Both the position numbers and the translations under genes were made by a program. DNA of 64,000 bases from Coffea arabica (taxonomy: Eukaryota > Streptophyta > Magnoliopsida > Gentianales > Rubiaceae), in assembly GCF_036785885.1 (NCBI RefSeq), contig NC_092320.1:17113557-17177556 (forward strand), in the 5' to 3' direction. The notes beneath the pieces are model-generated. The model made no database searches. It had not been told where the DNA came from and saw only the letters and a list, made by a program, of their open reading frames with translations. Below, in pieces: positions 34,345 through 46,182 of the stretch (positions are counted from its first letter, which is position 1; each line of letters starts with the position of its first letter).

Positions 34345-34556
34345 TCAAGGCACTAAAATTGTTAGCTTTCGCAAGTTACAAGAGAATGCTCCATTCACAA
34401 CCAGAAATTTACCCGAAAGCGACATTCAAAAGCCCATTTTCATCCCAAAAGCCACTCAATCATGCATACGAGTTCAATTACACAATTCCCAGAAATTTTC
34501 TTCTCCAGAAAAGAAAACCAAAAGTACATTAAAAGGCTAAAAATTACCGAACTTAC

Positions 34557-34860
34557 CTACGTGAGCCAGCACGGCAATGAACCAGAGATGAGCAGCGATT
34601 GGCACTTGGCTTTGGCAGCGATGAACCAGCACGGCGTACGGATGCGGTAATTGAGGTCAGCTAATGGTTAAGGTGAACTGGTGAATTGAGGACTGGAGTC
34701 GAATGAGGACTGAGGTGGAGACGTAGAGTGCGGCGGAGAAGAGACTGATTTGGGAGTGAAGCTGTGAAGGCAGAGTCCCAGAGAGGAGAAGAAGAAGAGA
34801 CTGATTTTGTTTCTCAGATTGATTTGGGATTTGGGAATTGGGAATTGGGAATTGGGAATG
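34557..34860 (-). promoter_or_regulatory. Candidate leader exon and promoter for DPM3 and/or the STICHEL-like fragment
   Basis: On the - strand a perfect donor (GTAG|GTAAGT) ends a GC-richer stretch at 34557. It could splice to acceptors before DPM3 (32791) or before the STICHEL-like fragment (34352). The stretch contains a ~15-bp imperfect repeat around ATGAACCAGCACGGC. A (GGGAATT)n-type tandem tract lies at ~34825-34860. Inference only. Confidence 0.35.
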
Positions 34861-36600
34861 AGAGTTAATTTGCGAGTGTCCGATCCAAATTCACCGGAAG
34901 GCAGTGATTGTGTAGTTTTTAATTTGCAAATTGGGGCTCTAAATTATTATACATTCATTATGTTCCTCAATGTTTTAAAAATTATTACTGATTTGATCCC
35001 CAAATTTATTCATAATTTAATACATTACTCATGTTCTAATCATTTTGTGGTTTAATTGGTATTCATTTGATCACTTATACCTAGTTATATCTTGAATCCT
35101 TAATCAATGATTTAAGGAATAAATAAAAAGTGATTAATTTAAACTAAAAAACACCTTAGACTGTACAATAATTAGTAATAATTTACAAATTTATAATTTA
35201 TAATGATTAATAATAGGTAATATTAGTTATAAACTTACAAATTACGATTAGTGATAAATGATATTAGTTACAAACTTACAATTTACAATAGTTAGTGATA
35301 AGTTACTAAGTTACAAACTTATAATTTATTTCAAATCAAAATACAACTTATTTACTTACTTATGTTATTGTGTAGTTATATACACAATGTCACTTACTTA
35401 CTTATAAATTACAAAGTATGTAATACATTATACTTACATCTATTCTTATTTCTTATATAGATTTTTTGGAAAAATATGCAAATTTCTTAATTTGTTTTTA
35501 ATAGTGAAAACCAATACACTAATACATTGATTTGCAATTCACATGCATTCACTTAGACTGCTTAGTTATCTTGTCTATGCTTAAAGCCTTAAGATTAGTG
35601 AATAAAGAATATGAATTTTTATGTTAAATATGTAATATAATTTTAGAGTGCACTAATACTTGCAAGTTACAAGTTACGCATTCATATATCAATAGTTCAA
35701 ACATGAATGATATACCAAATTACCAATATCCAAATTCTAATTACTAAATATGTTTATTGTTTGATATTTAGTATTATACCTCTCCTTATTAATTAGGGTT
35801 AATCACATTTAATCCCCTTAAGGTATACCCAAATTTTCAGTTTACCCCCTAACCTTTAATTTTGCTCACTTAATCCCCTATAGTACAAAATTGTCCTTGC
35901 ATTATTTTGACTTTTTATTTACCTTGTTTTCCTTTCTTTTATTTCTTTTTCTCTTTCTTCTTTATTTAATTTTTCCTCTTTCCCACAAAAATTTTTACCT
36001 TAATGATTGAAATTAAAAAAGAGGAATTGCAGATATCTATCTTCTTCTTAAATGATTAAAAAAAATATTCAAATAACTTTTATAAAATACAATTTTTTTA
36101 GCCTTTCAATTCTTGTAATTTTGGATTTTTCTCTTTCCTTTCTAGTTTTTCATTTTATTCTCAAGAAAACATCATAAGATGAAATTTATGCATTTGTGGG
36201 CAGCCAAAAAGGCGCCTTTAATTTCAAGGTATTAGGAATTTTATAAGCATGTTCTGAGTATTAGAAGAAGTGGGATTGTTTAATTTTCATAGTTTTATTT
36301 CATGTTTTGAGGCATTAAGTTTTTTTTTTTTTGGCAACGATAACAATTGTATAACTTATCCTATCTTAATCTACCGGGGAGAGGTGGCCAATCTTTGCGT
36401 GGTCAACTCCATTCTCTGTCTTCGAGATTTCTAAAAGAGTCCCAAATGGCCAATAAATGGAAAAGGCAAAAATACTTGAATAAACCATTTCAAAGTAGCT
36501 CCAATAGAATAAATGCTCGGAAATTAGCATAGAGAAAATCCATAGAATTTTCTAATAATCATAAATAGGAAAAGAAATCAACATCAACATTTTCACAGAA
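34861..36600. other. AT-rich intergenic region with decayed repeats
   Basis: Contains TTACAAACTTA-type local repeats (~35150-35340) and, at ~35797-35895, a fragment resembling the GGTTAATCACATTTAATCCCC ends of the MULE-type MITEs found elsewhere in this window. No gene seen. Confidence 0.45.
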
Positions 36601-36924
36601 GAGCAAATTATTCGAATGACCACTGAACTTTTGGAATCGTTGAGTTTTAACTACTGAACTATTAAAAGTCTGGTTTTGATCACTGAATTATCTAAAATTT
36701 AAATTTCAGGTCATTTCGTCAAATTTAATCGTTAATTATGTCTATTTCGTTTGTCTCGTGAATCGTGCGAACACTCAAATCCGTCATATTTAACGATTAA
36801 ATCTAACGGAATGGCTCGATATCTAAACTTTACATAGTTCAGTGGTTAAAACCAAACTTTTAATAATTCAATAGTTAAAACTCAACGATACTAAAAATTT
36901 GGTGATCATTCAAATAATTTGCTC
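36601..36924. mobile_element. Foldback MITE (MULE-type), 324 bp
   Basis: Starts GAGCAAATTATTCGAATGAC and ends with its near-complement. The two ~155-bp arms pair over almost the whole element (GTTGAGTTTTAACTA... in both). Flanks TTCACAGAA / TTTTCAGAA agree at 7 of 9 positions, suggesting a decayed 9-bp TSD. No coding content. Confidence 0.7.
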
Positions 36925-38585
36925 TTTTCAGAATAGTAAATGACCATAAAAAAACTACGGTACCAAAGACAATGATTGACCCTAATATAGCCAATATTTA
37001 CAAGTAAACCGGACCAAAAATCACCATGTCTCAACTCTCCTTTATTTTATAGTCTTATTAGTAACGAGTTTACTGTGCATGAATCACCACACTCACAACG
37101 TATATTATTGTTTGTTACCATATGACATAACAAAAAAGAATGGATTAATCTGTGACTGCAGTTTCTGATTTTGTGAGCATTTGGCTATTTATTTTTTGAG
37201 GTTTTAGCCACCAAAGCTTAAAATTGTACTAGCGAACAACATTATTAGTAACAAATTACATTACTGATAATAAGATAAGGAAAAATGATCAAAATTGTCG
37301 CTGACCACCCTTAATTTGAAGTGATTCTTTCATAATCCCTCACATGAAACAGTCCTCCAAATGTATCAATTTTGACCAGAACCTATTTTTAAATAATTTT
37401 CCGACCAAAAGATGCAAGTCCAAGTAATTCTCAGGAAAAAAAAAAAAAACAGGAGTAAGATTAATATTTTAGTCAAAAAAAAGCCCTTTCCCCTTCCTTT
37501 CTTCCTCTAAGAAGTGGTGGGAAGGCTATTTGGAAGAAAATGTTGTACTAGTTTGTGGTTTGCTCCTAAAAGCATCAACAGGGATGTTGTTTTAGACAGT
37601 CCATTCCACCTAAATTAAATGTTTCGTTTATCTAGCAAACAAGACAATTTGACTGCTGGAGATTTTTAAAGTATATTAATCTGAAATTTCTTCGTTTCAA
37701 ATTTTTGTTGTTACATGCAAATTCACATTTCAAACGGACCCAAGAGAAATTTTGGGGGGGGGGGGTGTCTGGGCATGAATTTCTGAACATTATTTTGTTC
37801 TTGGTCTCTAGGTTGTAAGTTGTAACCTTTCCTTTCTTTCTCTTTTTTGTCTTTTTTTTTTTTTTGTAATGTGTATTTGTTCATTGAGGTTAAGTATAGA
37901 AGAATTTGTTCAACTTGGAGCAGCTTGAACTACTTGCTCTCGTAAATGTCCATAGCTGCCTTCATTTCTTTACTTTTTTCTAGCATTTATTTTAGCTCTT
38001 TTTTCTCCGGATGGTCTACATAATGTTGCACCATATTTAGGGCCCGTTTGAAAACAAGAAGTATGCATTTTACATTTTCCTTGAAGCATTCAAGTCTCGG
38101 ATATGGGAAATATACGTTATTGGACATCCCCATGCAACGAACCAAAACAAGGAAATATATACAACTGATGTAGTGTAGTATAAGTTTGCACTATTCTTGA
38201 ATATGCAAGTGCAACTGGTATATGCTTCTTATCAATAGCATGCATCCATGGCAAATTATGTTGCTAAGAATCTGCATGCTGTCACGAGGAGATTTGACCA
38301 CTTTAATTTGTATGATGACACAACTTTTATTGCCATATATCGTAGTAGTAGTAGGAGACTTACAATTGATCAGGGTAGACGAGGCAATTTGCCAATTCCC
38401 ACCTGCCGATTTCTACTCTTAAACGCTTGATCATGATATCTAATCAGATTTTGACTGAATGAGAAGGGCCAATTCTACTACTACGCTGAGTACAATTCTA
38501 AGTACCATCGCTCGGAAAACTGAATCACTCCTGCATCAGTCAGAGAAACTACTAGTAGCTAAAAATTAAGAGCACAGAAATCATC
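36925..38585. other. Intergenic region; no gene seen
   Basis: AT-rich, with an A-run (~37437-37450), a G-run (~37755-37766) and a T-run (~37850-37866). Small open frames (e.g. near 38250) have no recognisable homology. The right edge is the 3' flank of the pseudokinase gene. Confidence 0.45.
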
Positions 38586-39992
38586 TTATATGTTCTTCAA
38601 AACGACATCTGCGAAGCGCTGCAGAGGTACTTTTTTGTACTTCTTGAAAAATGCATCCTTCAGTAGCTTCTCAGCTGAGGGCCTCTCCACAGGTTCAACA
38701 ACTACACATCTTTTCACGAATTTAATGAACGAATTTGAAACCTGATAATTTCTCTCATCAGCGAGATCGGGTGTTCCTTCATGCGTTCCCTCTGCCTTTC
38801 CACGACCAATGAATTTCTTGATTTTCTTGCGCAGATTCTTAAATTCTTCACTGACGGCCTCCATAACAATTTTCATCCTTCCTTGTTCTTCTTCTACTGT
38901 CCCCTGAGTCTGATCAGCAGCATTTTCTAGAGCAGTAGTGCTAGTGAAATCACTGCTTGGCTGCCGATTATTACGATGTTCAAGCAAACCATAAAGGTAG
39001 AGATCGCTCACACTCGGGATATCATAGCTGGTGTATTGCATTAATTCAACTATCGACAGGAATTCTTCTGGAGTACTGACTCTTACATTCTTTTGCTCAT
39101 AAGAAGGATCCACAGGCCCCCAAGCCATTTCTATGGCTGTAACACCAAGACTGAAAATATCAGCTGCAGCAGATATGTTGGTCGTTCTCAGCTTGGGTTC
39201 ATAAAACGGTGGATATGTCCAAGTTTTATTAGTAGGATCAAGCGACACCGGAAACCTGTCCGGGTAGGCTGCTGAAGACCATCCTTCATCCCACACCTTT
39301 CTTGGGCAGTATTTTTCAGGATTGTGGAAATATTTCGTCTCCTGATCACACAGCTTGATTGATAATTTCGGAGTCTCGGCAACAAAGATGAACCCCGCAT
39401 TGACTTGGGAATGGTATCTCTTAGAGCGATGGAGATTGGAGAGGCCCCGCAGAACTTCTCTCAATATGACAGCAATGCAATCTTCAGGCAATTTCTTGAG
39501 GGGAGTTCTTGAGATGATGTAGCGTAGGGAGCCCAGATTAAAGAACGGCATGACTTGACAGTGGAGATTTTTGTCATAGAATTCCCGTGTGATCCCAAAA
39601 AGGATATCATTCCCGTCGTAGGCGGGCCCTTCTCTATAGCCGCCGTCTGCAGGGACGAATGAATACGTTGGAAGGCTCAGTTTCAAAGCTACAAGAACAA
39701 CTTGTCCGCTGCTGTGATCGTCTTCATTGTCCTCATTCTTGATGAACTCTGCTCTGTAGACTTGTTCCAAAGGAAGCATATCTCCCATGAAAGCCTGGAT
39801 TTTGTACGTTCCACCCTGGCCGTCGTTGAAAACCATCTGCTGAGATTCTTGCGGTGGAGATGGTGACGAACAAGAAGCTTCATCACTGCCTTTCTTTTCA
39901 ACTCCGACTTGAACAATCTCTGGACTCTTTGAGCCAGAGCTAGGGGCTTTGTTTTCCTCTGCTTTATGTCTACCTTCTTGCTCTTTCTCCAT
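38586..39992 (-). CDS. STE20/GCK-like inactive protein kinase (pseudokinase)
   Basis: Single-exon frame of 468 aa. The N-terminal ~55 residues are charged and disordered. The kinase-like domain starts near YKIQAFMG and keeps the VAIK lysine (VALKLSL, K104). The catalytic loop reads HSQVNAGFI (~194-202) where active STE20 kinases have HRDIKAGNI, and the DFG site reads CDQ (215-217), so both catalytic Asp residues are absent. Helix F and the C-lobe are kept (AADIFSLGVTAIEMAWG, ~276-292; CVVVEPVERPSAEKLL near the C-terminus). Length and motifs resemble plant GCK/FRAY-type STE20 kinases (cf. BLUS1-like). The reading frame is intact, so it is probably a real pseudokinase rather than a decayed gene. 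Target unknown. Confidence 0.85.
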   Translation of the reverse strand: MEKEQEGRHKAEENKAPSSGSKSPEIVQVGVEKKGSDEASCSSPSPPQESQQMVFNDGQGGTYKIQAFMGDMLPLEQVYRAEFIKNEDNEDDHSSGQVVLVALKLSLPTYSFVPADGGYREGPAYDGNDILFGITREFYDKNLHCQVMPFFNLGSLRYIISRTPLKKLPEDCIAVILREVLRGLSNLHRSKRYHSQVNAGFIFVAETPKLSIKLCDQETKYFHNPEKYCPRKVWDEGWSSAAYPDRFPVSLDPTNKTWTYPPFYEPKLRTTNISAAADIFSLGVTAIEMAWGPVDPSYEQKNVRVSTPEEFLSIVELMQYTSYDIPSVSDLYLYGLLEHRNNRQPSSDFTSTTALENAADQTQGTVEEEQGRMKIVMEAVSEEFKNLRKKIKKFIGRGKAEGTHEGTPDLADERNYQVSNSFIKFVKRCVVVEPVERPSAEKLLKDAFFKKYKKVPLQRFADVVLKNI

Positions 39993-40122
39993 TTTCTTGA
40001 TTGACCTGAAAACTGGGTTTTTTATTCTTGCCTATTTTCTTGAAAGGGAAAAGGGAGATAGGGAGATGATTTTAATGGGGTTCTGTTGATCTTGCTGTAA
40101 ATGTAAAGTTTCATTGAGTATT

Positions 40123-40140
40123 ATGCTATATATATATGGT
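40123..40140 (-). promoter_or_regulatory. TATA box of the pseudokinase gene
   Basis: CCATATATATATAGC read on the - strand, about 135 bp upstream of the ATG at 39992, is a strong TATA box at a sensible distance for a short 5'UTR. Confidence 0.6.
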
Positions 40141-40769
40141 TTACGAATGGGGGAAATGAAAACCGTTAGGGCAGTTGTTCAGTTGTGCCATGGATTTGGC
40201 CAATAAAATTGGTTAATTTTCGGTATAGAATTCAAGATGTGTATGTAAAAAAGTTTAACTTACAGGGACTAAACTCAAGTTGGGATTCACAAAACTAAAC
40301 TCGCTTGAATTCGACTTAACCACTAAACAAATTAAGTTCACTTATCAAAAAGCTAGAATTATTTTAACTTGATTATACTCATTTATATCTTTGTTTAACA
40401 TAAAATATGTATAGGATTCAGGGAAATGGTGATTATTAATGATTAGTGTAGAAATGTGCCATGGAGAAACATGTAAACTTGCTCAGATTTATTCTTATTT
40501 TTGAAGTGAAATATGTATTTATTTAGCCTCGTGTAATTAACCAACAAGTTCCCTTGCTAATGAAACTATAAGAGTCACTTCTAACTTCACAATTGTGCCA
40601 TTTCTAGGTTCTAACTTCACTATCATGATTCTTAATCTTACCAGATTGTTTTGGTGGGCTCATTGTCTTACTTGACTGTCAAGACGAGTTGGGCTTTAAG
40701 GCGTGTGTTTAATTCCTCAGGCTTTTGGTCCTTGATTTTGGGGTAAATTAGGTACACAAATTTGCTTTA
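40141..40769. other. Upstream region of the pseudokinase gene
   Basis: AT-rich. No gene or clear repeat recognised before the hAT MITE. Confidence 0.4.
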
Positions 40770-40777
40770 GAGTAGGG

Positions 40778-41468
40778 TAGGGGTGACAATTTTTGACATG
40801 ACCTAAAAATACGACATGAACCTAATACAAAATTAATGGGTTTGGGTTGAGGTTTCGCGGGTTCGGATCAGAATCGGGCTGAACCCAATGAATCCGAAAA
40901 GAAAACGGGTCGAATTTGGGTCAACTTGTGGGTGACTTGATATGACCTGATAATCCGTTTACGAATTAAAAATAATTTAATAAACATAAAAATTATTTTA
41001 TCTAACTAAACTAAGTTATTTTTTTCCAAAGGCATTAATCACTTAATCCTAAATGAATTTATTTAACTTGTGTGAAGCTGAAATTATTATATTTGGACAA
41101 ATAATGTATTATATATATTTTTACTTTTATACTGTTTTAATTTATTTTATATTTGGTTTGGGATAAAACACTTTTACGGTGTTTTAATTTATTTTAGATT
41201 TGGTTTGAGATTATTTATTTAAATTTTTATTACTTGATTATGTAATTAGTCTTGTACGAAATTGGTTTTATTAGAAATTACAGTGGTAAATTTATACATT
41301 AAAATTAAGTTTCGGATCATTTCGAGTCGACCCCCCGCCAACCCGAAAATTTTCGGGTTCGTGTCTAGTATTTTGACCCCGTTTCGGGTTGACGGGTTAA
41401 GTTTGGGTCAGCGGGTTTTCTGTTATACCCGGGGTCTCAACCCGAAATGGACCCGATTACCACCCCTA
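40778..41468. mobile_element. hAT-type MITE with perfect 8-bp TSD
   Basis: The 691-bp element starts TAGGGGTGACAATT and ends ATTACCACCCCTA, with exact GAGTAGGG at 40770-40777 and 41469-41476. Subterminal arms are rich in GGGTTCGGGT / CGGGTTGACGGGTT words, and the interior is AT-rich. No transposase. It inserted across the left tip of another hAT MITE (41472-41843). Confidence 0.9.
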
Positions 41469-41471
41469 GAG

Positions 41472-41843
41472 TAGGGTAGCAAACGAATCAAACCGCTTAT
41501 GAGTAGCTTGAGTTCGAATTCGATCAACATCAAGCTCAAATTGATCAAGTCGAACTCGAGATCAAAGATATTCAACTCGCAAGTCGGCTCGATTATATCT
41601 ACATATATATATTATTTTAATAGTAAAATTACATATATATTCATAATATTTTATTATTTGTTAAAATATTTATTATTTTATTTATTTTTTAAAAATAAAA
41701 TAATTATTTTTAAAATTTTTTAAAGGTCGAGCTTTACATTTTGAGTTCATTGAGCTCAAGATTCATAAAATTAAGTTGAGACTCGATTTGATTAAACCAA
41801 AATTCGATTCGACTTGATTCGACTCGACTCGTTTATACCCCTA
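41472..41843. mobile_element. hAT-type MITE, CTCGA-rich family
   Basis: Starts TAGGGTAGCAAACGAATC and ends ACTCGTTTATACCCCTA. The arms carry GAGTTCGAATTCGA / CGAACTCGAG words around an AT-rich core, like 2164-2634, 49820-50249 and 58788-59175. The flanking 8-mers CTTTAGAG (left, before the nested insertion) and CTTCGAAG (right) match weakly (5/8). Confidence 0.7.
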
Positions 41844-42756
41844 CTTCGAAGTAGAATGTTAAACATATTTATTTACCAAACAAAAAATCTTTGAATTTCT
41901 TATGGTAGTGTTTGGAGGGTTTAAATGGCATTTTATTCTTCCAACTTCTTGTCTAAAAGACTATCTAATTTTCCTGATATTCCAAAACAAGGTTCGACTT
42001 ATTAAAACTAATCAAGTCAAACATTAAATAGTATTTTGTGTTAGGTAAAATTTCAAACTTGGCTCGAGCGGAAATCGAATTTAGACACAACTTTAAATTC
42101 GGTAAGCTAAACAAACAAGTTTGTGCCAGTTATCATATGTTATGACCCAGTTGCAAGGTACGAGACTTGGATTTCACATTAGAAATATGGGATCTAGATG
42201 TGGGAATTATAAAATTTTAAATTCTCTCACTTGAACAGATAGCTTTTGAGGTGAGCTCTCTCAAGACTCTACATCCAGATCCATCACTTGCCCAAATATC
42301 TTATTGTCATTACCATCACCAGTTATACCAACATCTTCACATATGCCAAGTTACATCTTCAAGCCCAGTTCAAAAAGGCTTCAAAGAACGGTTTATGTAT
42401 TAGAATTCTCCGATTATGGAGTATAAAATGGGATTCATGTATTACATATAACATTTTCTTCAGAATATTTATTGTCTCCCTTTTGCACATGTGGCATGAT
42501 GAGCAATATAAAATATAAAGGTTTATGTATTAGAATGATTCTTAACACATATCAAACATTTCTTTAGTACTGGGTTTGGATTTTATGAAATGGGATTAAT
42601 TACCGTCTACTTTGAATAGTGTACAATTGCTGTCTAACCCAAAAAAAATTAGTGTACAAAATTCATGGTGAGATATATGATATTGACAATCGATTCTGGA
42701 AATTATATTGAACAAATTATGATGAACTATTGCATATATTTATATTTAAAAAATTT
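41844..42756. other. AT-rich intergenic region; no gene seen
   Basis: Includes a stretch around 42130-42290 with TATGACCCAGTTGCAAGG and GATGTGGGAATTATAA that looks like decayed repeat sequence, but no element boundary could be set. Confidence 0.4.
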
Positions 42757-42764
42757 AATACAAC

Positions 42765-43156
42765 TAGAGGTGGTAACATAGGTGATTCGGATGGATTTGG
42801 ACGAGTCATAATTGGATAATGGATATAATTATGTCAACTTATTTATATACCCATTTAATAAATGGGTTAAAATGAGTCAACCTATATGTACCCTTTTAAG
42901 AAATGGGTACAGGTATACCCAATTATCCTATACCCATTTATGACTCAATTGAAATTCTATTAAAATTGAGTTCAAATATATAATTATTTTGAATAGATAT
43001 AAATGTATGAGTCGAGTCAACCCGTTATGCATCAAATAAATGGGTTTAATTGGATATTTATTTAGTCCCATTCAAATTTTATTGCATACCCAAATTCACT
43101 TACTGGTGAGTGGGTTTGGGCGGATCAATTTTATTAGATTGTACTTTACCGCTCTA
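42765..43156. mobile_element. hAT-type MITE
   Basis: The 392-bp element with ends TAGAGGTGGTAAC / TTTACCGCTCTA and 8-bp flanks AATACAAC (42757-42764) and AATATAAC (43157-43164), 7/8 identical. The interior repeats ACCCATTTA/AATGGGT words in both orientations. No coding capacity. Confidence 0.8.
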
Positions 43157-43164
43157 AATATAAC

Positions 43165-43691
43165 TTATGTTATACTATCTTTACAATACATAATGCTAGA
43201 GGACCATTGTGTGGTGTAACTACACACTGTCATTTTGTGTGTTTCCTATTTTACTCTTAATTATAAGGGTAAAATAGTTGCAATATTTTGCAAGACAACC
43301 CCACAATTACCGCATAATTACCAATTCACATTATCCACTAATTACCACTCTCTCACTCCAACTCCCACGTTTATTTATTCCACTCAACTTCCTTTTTTTT
43401 TTCCTCCTAAAGCAACTTCTTCTTCCTATGCCATTACCCGGAGGAGAACTCCGCTAATTCCTTTGTAGATATTGATATAGTTTGATACCAATATTTCAAA
43501 TATCAATAAAGGGCTATGATAGAAAATAAAAACTTTATAAGGACAGAATTTCCATATATGTAATTTTTATTAATTGTACACCTACTAGGGTATGCCTTAA
43601 TCACTAGTATAAATAAAAGCGAGTTATTATACTCCGAACTAATAACATATATTGGCTAATGAGTTTACCCAATCTGTTAGGTTACACTTTA
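43165..43691. other. Intergenic region; no gene seen
   Basis: Contains a short inverted repeat GTGTGGTGTAACTACACAC (~43210-43228). Nothing else recognised. Confidence 0.4.
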
Positions 43692-43700
43692 TTATTATTT

Positions 43701-44169
43701 GGATAAACTACATATAACTCCCCATAGTTTCAGCTATTGGCATATGAGCCCCTTAACATTCAAAATATCCACTTCACCCCTTATGATTTTTTGTAAAGCA
43801 GAAGCTTGATGGAAAATAACTTACATGACATTGTTGGTTGAAATATTAGTAGTGCCCTTATTTAAATATTAAATCAATCGACGGTTTAACTAGCTTGTAT
43901 AAAAATATAAGGAAATTACGTAGATACATGCAAAAATCACAGGGAGGTAAAGTAGATATTTATACAAAATATAAGGAGAGTTACATGGATATTAAAATTT
44001 TATTATACGTACTTTTAAAGAGCGTTTGGTATAGATGTTGTAATTGATTGTGCATTCTGTCCATTTTCCACTTTACATAAAATCACGGGAGCTATGTGGC
44101 TATTTTAAAACCTTTGGGGGGTCACCTGACATTACATAAAATTACAGGGGGGTAATAAGTAATTTATCG
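43701..44169. mobile_element. MULE-type foldback MITE with 9-bp TSD
   Basis: The 469-bp element starts GGATAAACTACATATAACTC and ends as its near-complement (AATAAGTAATTTATCG). Flanks are TTATTATTT (43692-43700) and TAATTATTT (44170-44178), 8/9. The arms share the ATTTTATGTAAAGTGGAA-type sequence with the copies at 48655-49113 and 49162-49562. It lies ~120 bp upstream of the truncated receptor kinase. Confidence 0.75.
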
Positions 44170-44296
44170 TAATTATTTGAATTCCGCATGTGAATTACGT
44201 AGTTGTTATACATTTAGACCATAGACTGGGTTGACTCCAAAATCCAACAAGACTCCAAGACTCCAAGACTTATGAAAAAGACTTGTATCTGCAAAT

Positions 44297-46182
44297 GTGG
44301 GCACTTGGTCTAAATTGAAGTACTTGTATCTGCAAAAGAACTCTTTGAGTGGTTCCATTAATTTCAAAATTGCAAACCTGCCTTTTGACCTAAGTGGTAA
44401 CCAAATTACTGGAAAGATACCCACAGAATTTGGGAATGGTCCATATCCCAACACAGTGAATTTGAATCTTTCCCATAATAATATTTCTGGCGTTGTTCCC
44501 CGTTCTCTTAAACAATTGCGGGATATCCACCTCTCCCATAATGATTTGGAAGGTCAATTTCCGGATGATCTCCTCTTGAAGTTTCCTCTGACCAGGTTTG
44601 CTGGCAATCTGCGTTTGGGCGTTAATGCTTCTTATTTTCATATTCGCCTTGAATCTTTTTCTGCAACAAAAGGAGATGAACTACGTGTTTATTAGTCTTA
44701 GCATATTACTTCCGTTATTCTTAATTGGTGTATTACTATATGTAATCTTCTCTAGAACCAAGATTAGGAAGGAGGAAGTTGAGCTGGTAGGCAAGAAACA
44801 TGGAGACATTTTTAGAATCTGGAACTATGATGGAAATATGGCATATGAAGACATCATTAAGGCAACAAAGAACTTTGATGTTCGGTATTGCATTGGAGGA
44901 GGAAGCTATGGCACTGTTTACAGAGCCAGGTTGTCAAGTGGGAAAGTGGTGGCTGTGAAAAAGCTTCACGACATGGAAAGCGAGAATCCAACCTATGTGA
45001 AGAGCTTTAGGAACGAAGCCCAAATGTTATCCAACATTAGGCATCGAAACATTGTAAAGCTCTATGGGTTCTGTTTACACAGGAGAGGTATGTTTCTGGT
45101 TTATGCCTACATGAAGAGGGGAAGTTTGTTTGGTGCCTTGAGGAATAGAAATGCAGCTACACAATTGGATTGGATTAAGAGGATGAATTTGATCAAGGGG
45201 ATTGCAAATGCATTGTCATACCTGCACCATGATTGCAGACCACCTATGATTCATAGGGATGTATCAAGTAAGAATATTCTTCTGAATTCAGAGCTTGAAG
45301 CAAGTCTCTCCGACTTTGGTACAGCAAGACTGCTGGAGCTTGATTCATCAAATCAGACAACAGTGGCAGGCACTTATGGTTACATAGCACCAGGTAGTTT
45401 GCCTTGTTGTTTCAACTATAGTTTCTTTCACATTATCTCCATCATATTGTTTGTACACGTCAGAGCTAGAATTTCGTCCAGAAGCTTCAATCTTCAAGTA
45501 AAGAAAAGAAGACTTTCTCGTAGAAAAATTAATAGCACGATGATTAGATGTTCTACTTTTCTGTACTACGTATGCCCAAATAATCTAGCTTTGAAGACTC
45601 AAAGTGAATTAAATTTATGATATTTGCTTAAGAGCGATTTCACAGTTATGACAAATATACATTAGGGTCGATGTCAATGCGAAATTGCCAATCAGGATAT
45701 GTATCAATTACCTGTTAATTTCTGTTGCAGAGCTAGCCTATACAATGGTGGTAACCGAAAAGGTTGATGTTTATAGCTTTGGCATTGTGGTCTTGGAGAC
45801 ATTGTTTGGAAAACATCCAGGAGAGTTTCTCTCCTCCTTGTCACCAGAATCTGCTAAACAAACAAAGCTGAAGGATCTACTGGATGCGCGTCTAGTCCCT
45901 CCTGTAAATCGCTTGGTTGCTCGCGATGTGGTTCTTGCTGTAACATTGGCAATGGCTTGCTTAGATCCCAACCCAAAATCTCGACCAACAATGCAGCAGG
46001 CAGTGCTGCAATTTATTTTCCCCACTAGAAACTCAACCATTCCTCTGCATGCCATCACCGTGGACCAGTTGATGCCTCCACGATTTAGTGCGCAATACGT
46101 TGCAAGGACTTTACCAGTACAAATAATGGGGGAGGGAGAGGGCAGAAAAGTAGCTCGTCTGCAAAGTTTTCAGGCTGTTTAG
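44297..46182 (+). pseudogene. MIK2-like LRR receptor kinase, 5'-truncated and frameshifted
   Basis: Only the last few LRRs remain (LYLQKNSLSGSI, GNQITGKIPTEFG, NLSHNNISGVVP). The frame shifts between about 44600 and 44680, just before the transmembrane segment (VFISLSILLPLFLIGVLLYV). The kinase domain is complete in motif terms: glycine loop GGGSYGTV, VAVKK, HRDVSSKNILL, SDFGTARL and IAPG|ELAYT. It is split by an intron at 45394-45730 (GT-AG, phase 1) followed by the last exon 45731-46182. No signal peptide or LRRNT is present upstream, where a MITE ends at 44169. Plants' MIK2-type (LRR-XII) receptors sense peptides at the plasma membrane. This copy is probably a pseudogene, though the kinase half is open from 44598. 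It is the closest relative in the window of the gene at 52006. Confidence 0.8.
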
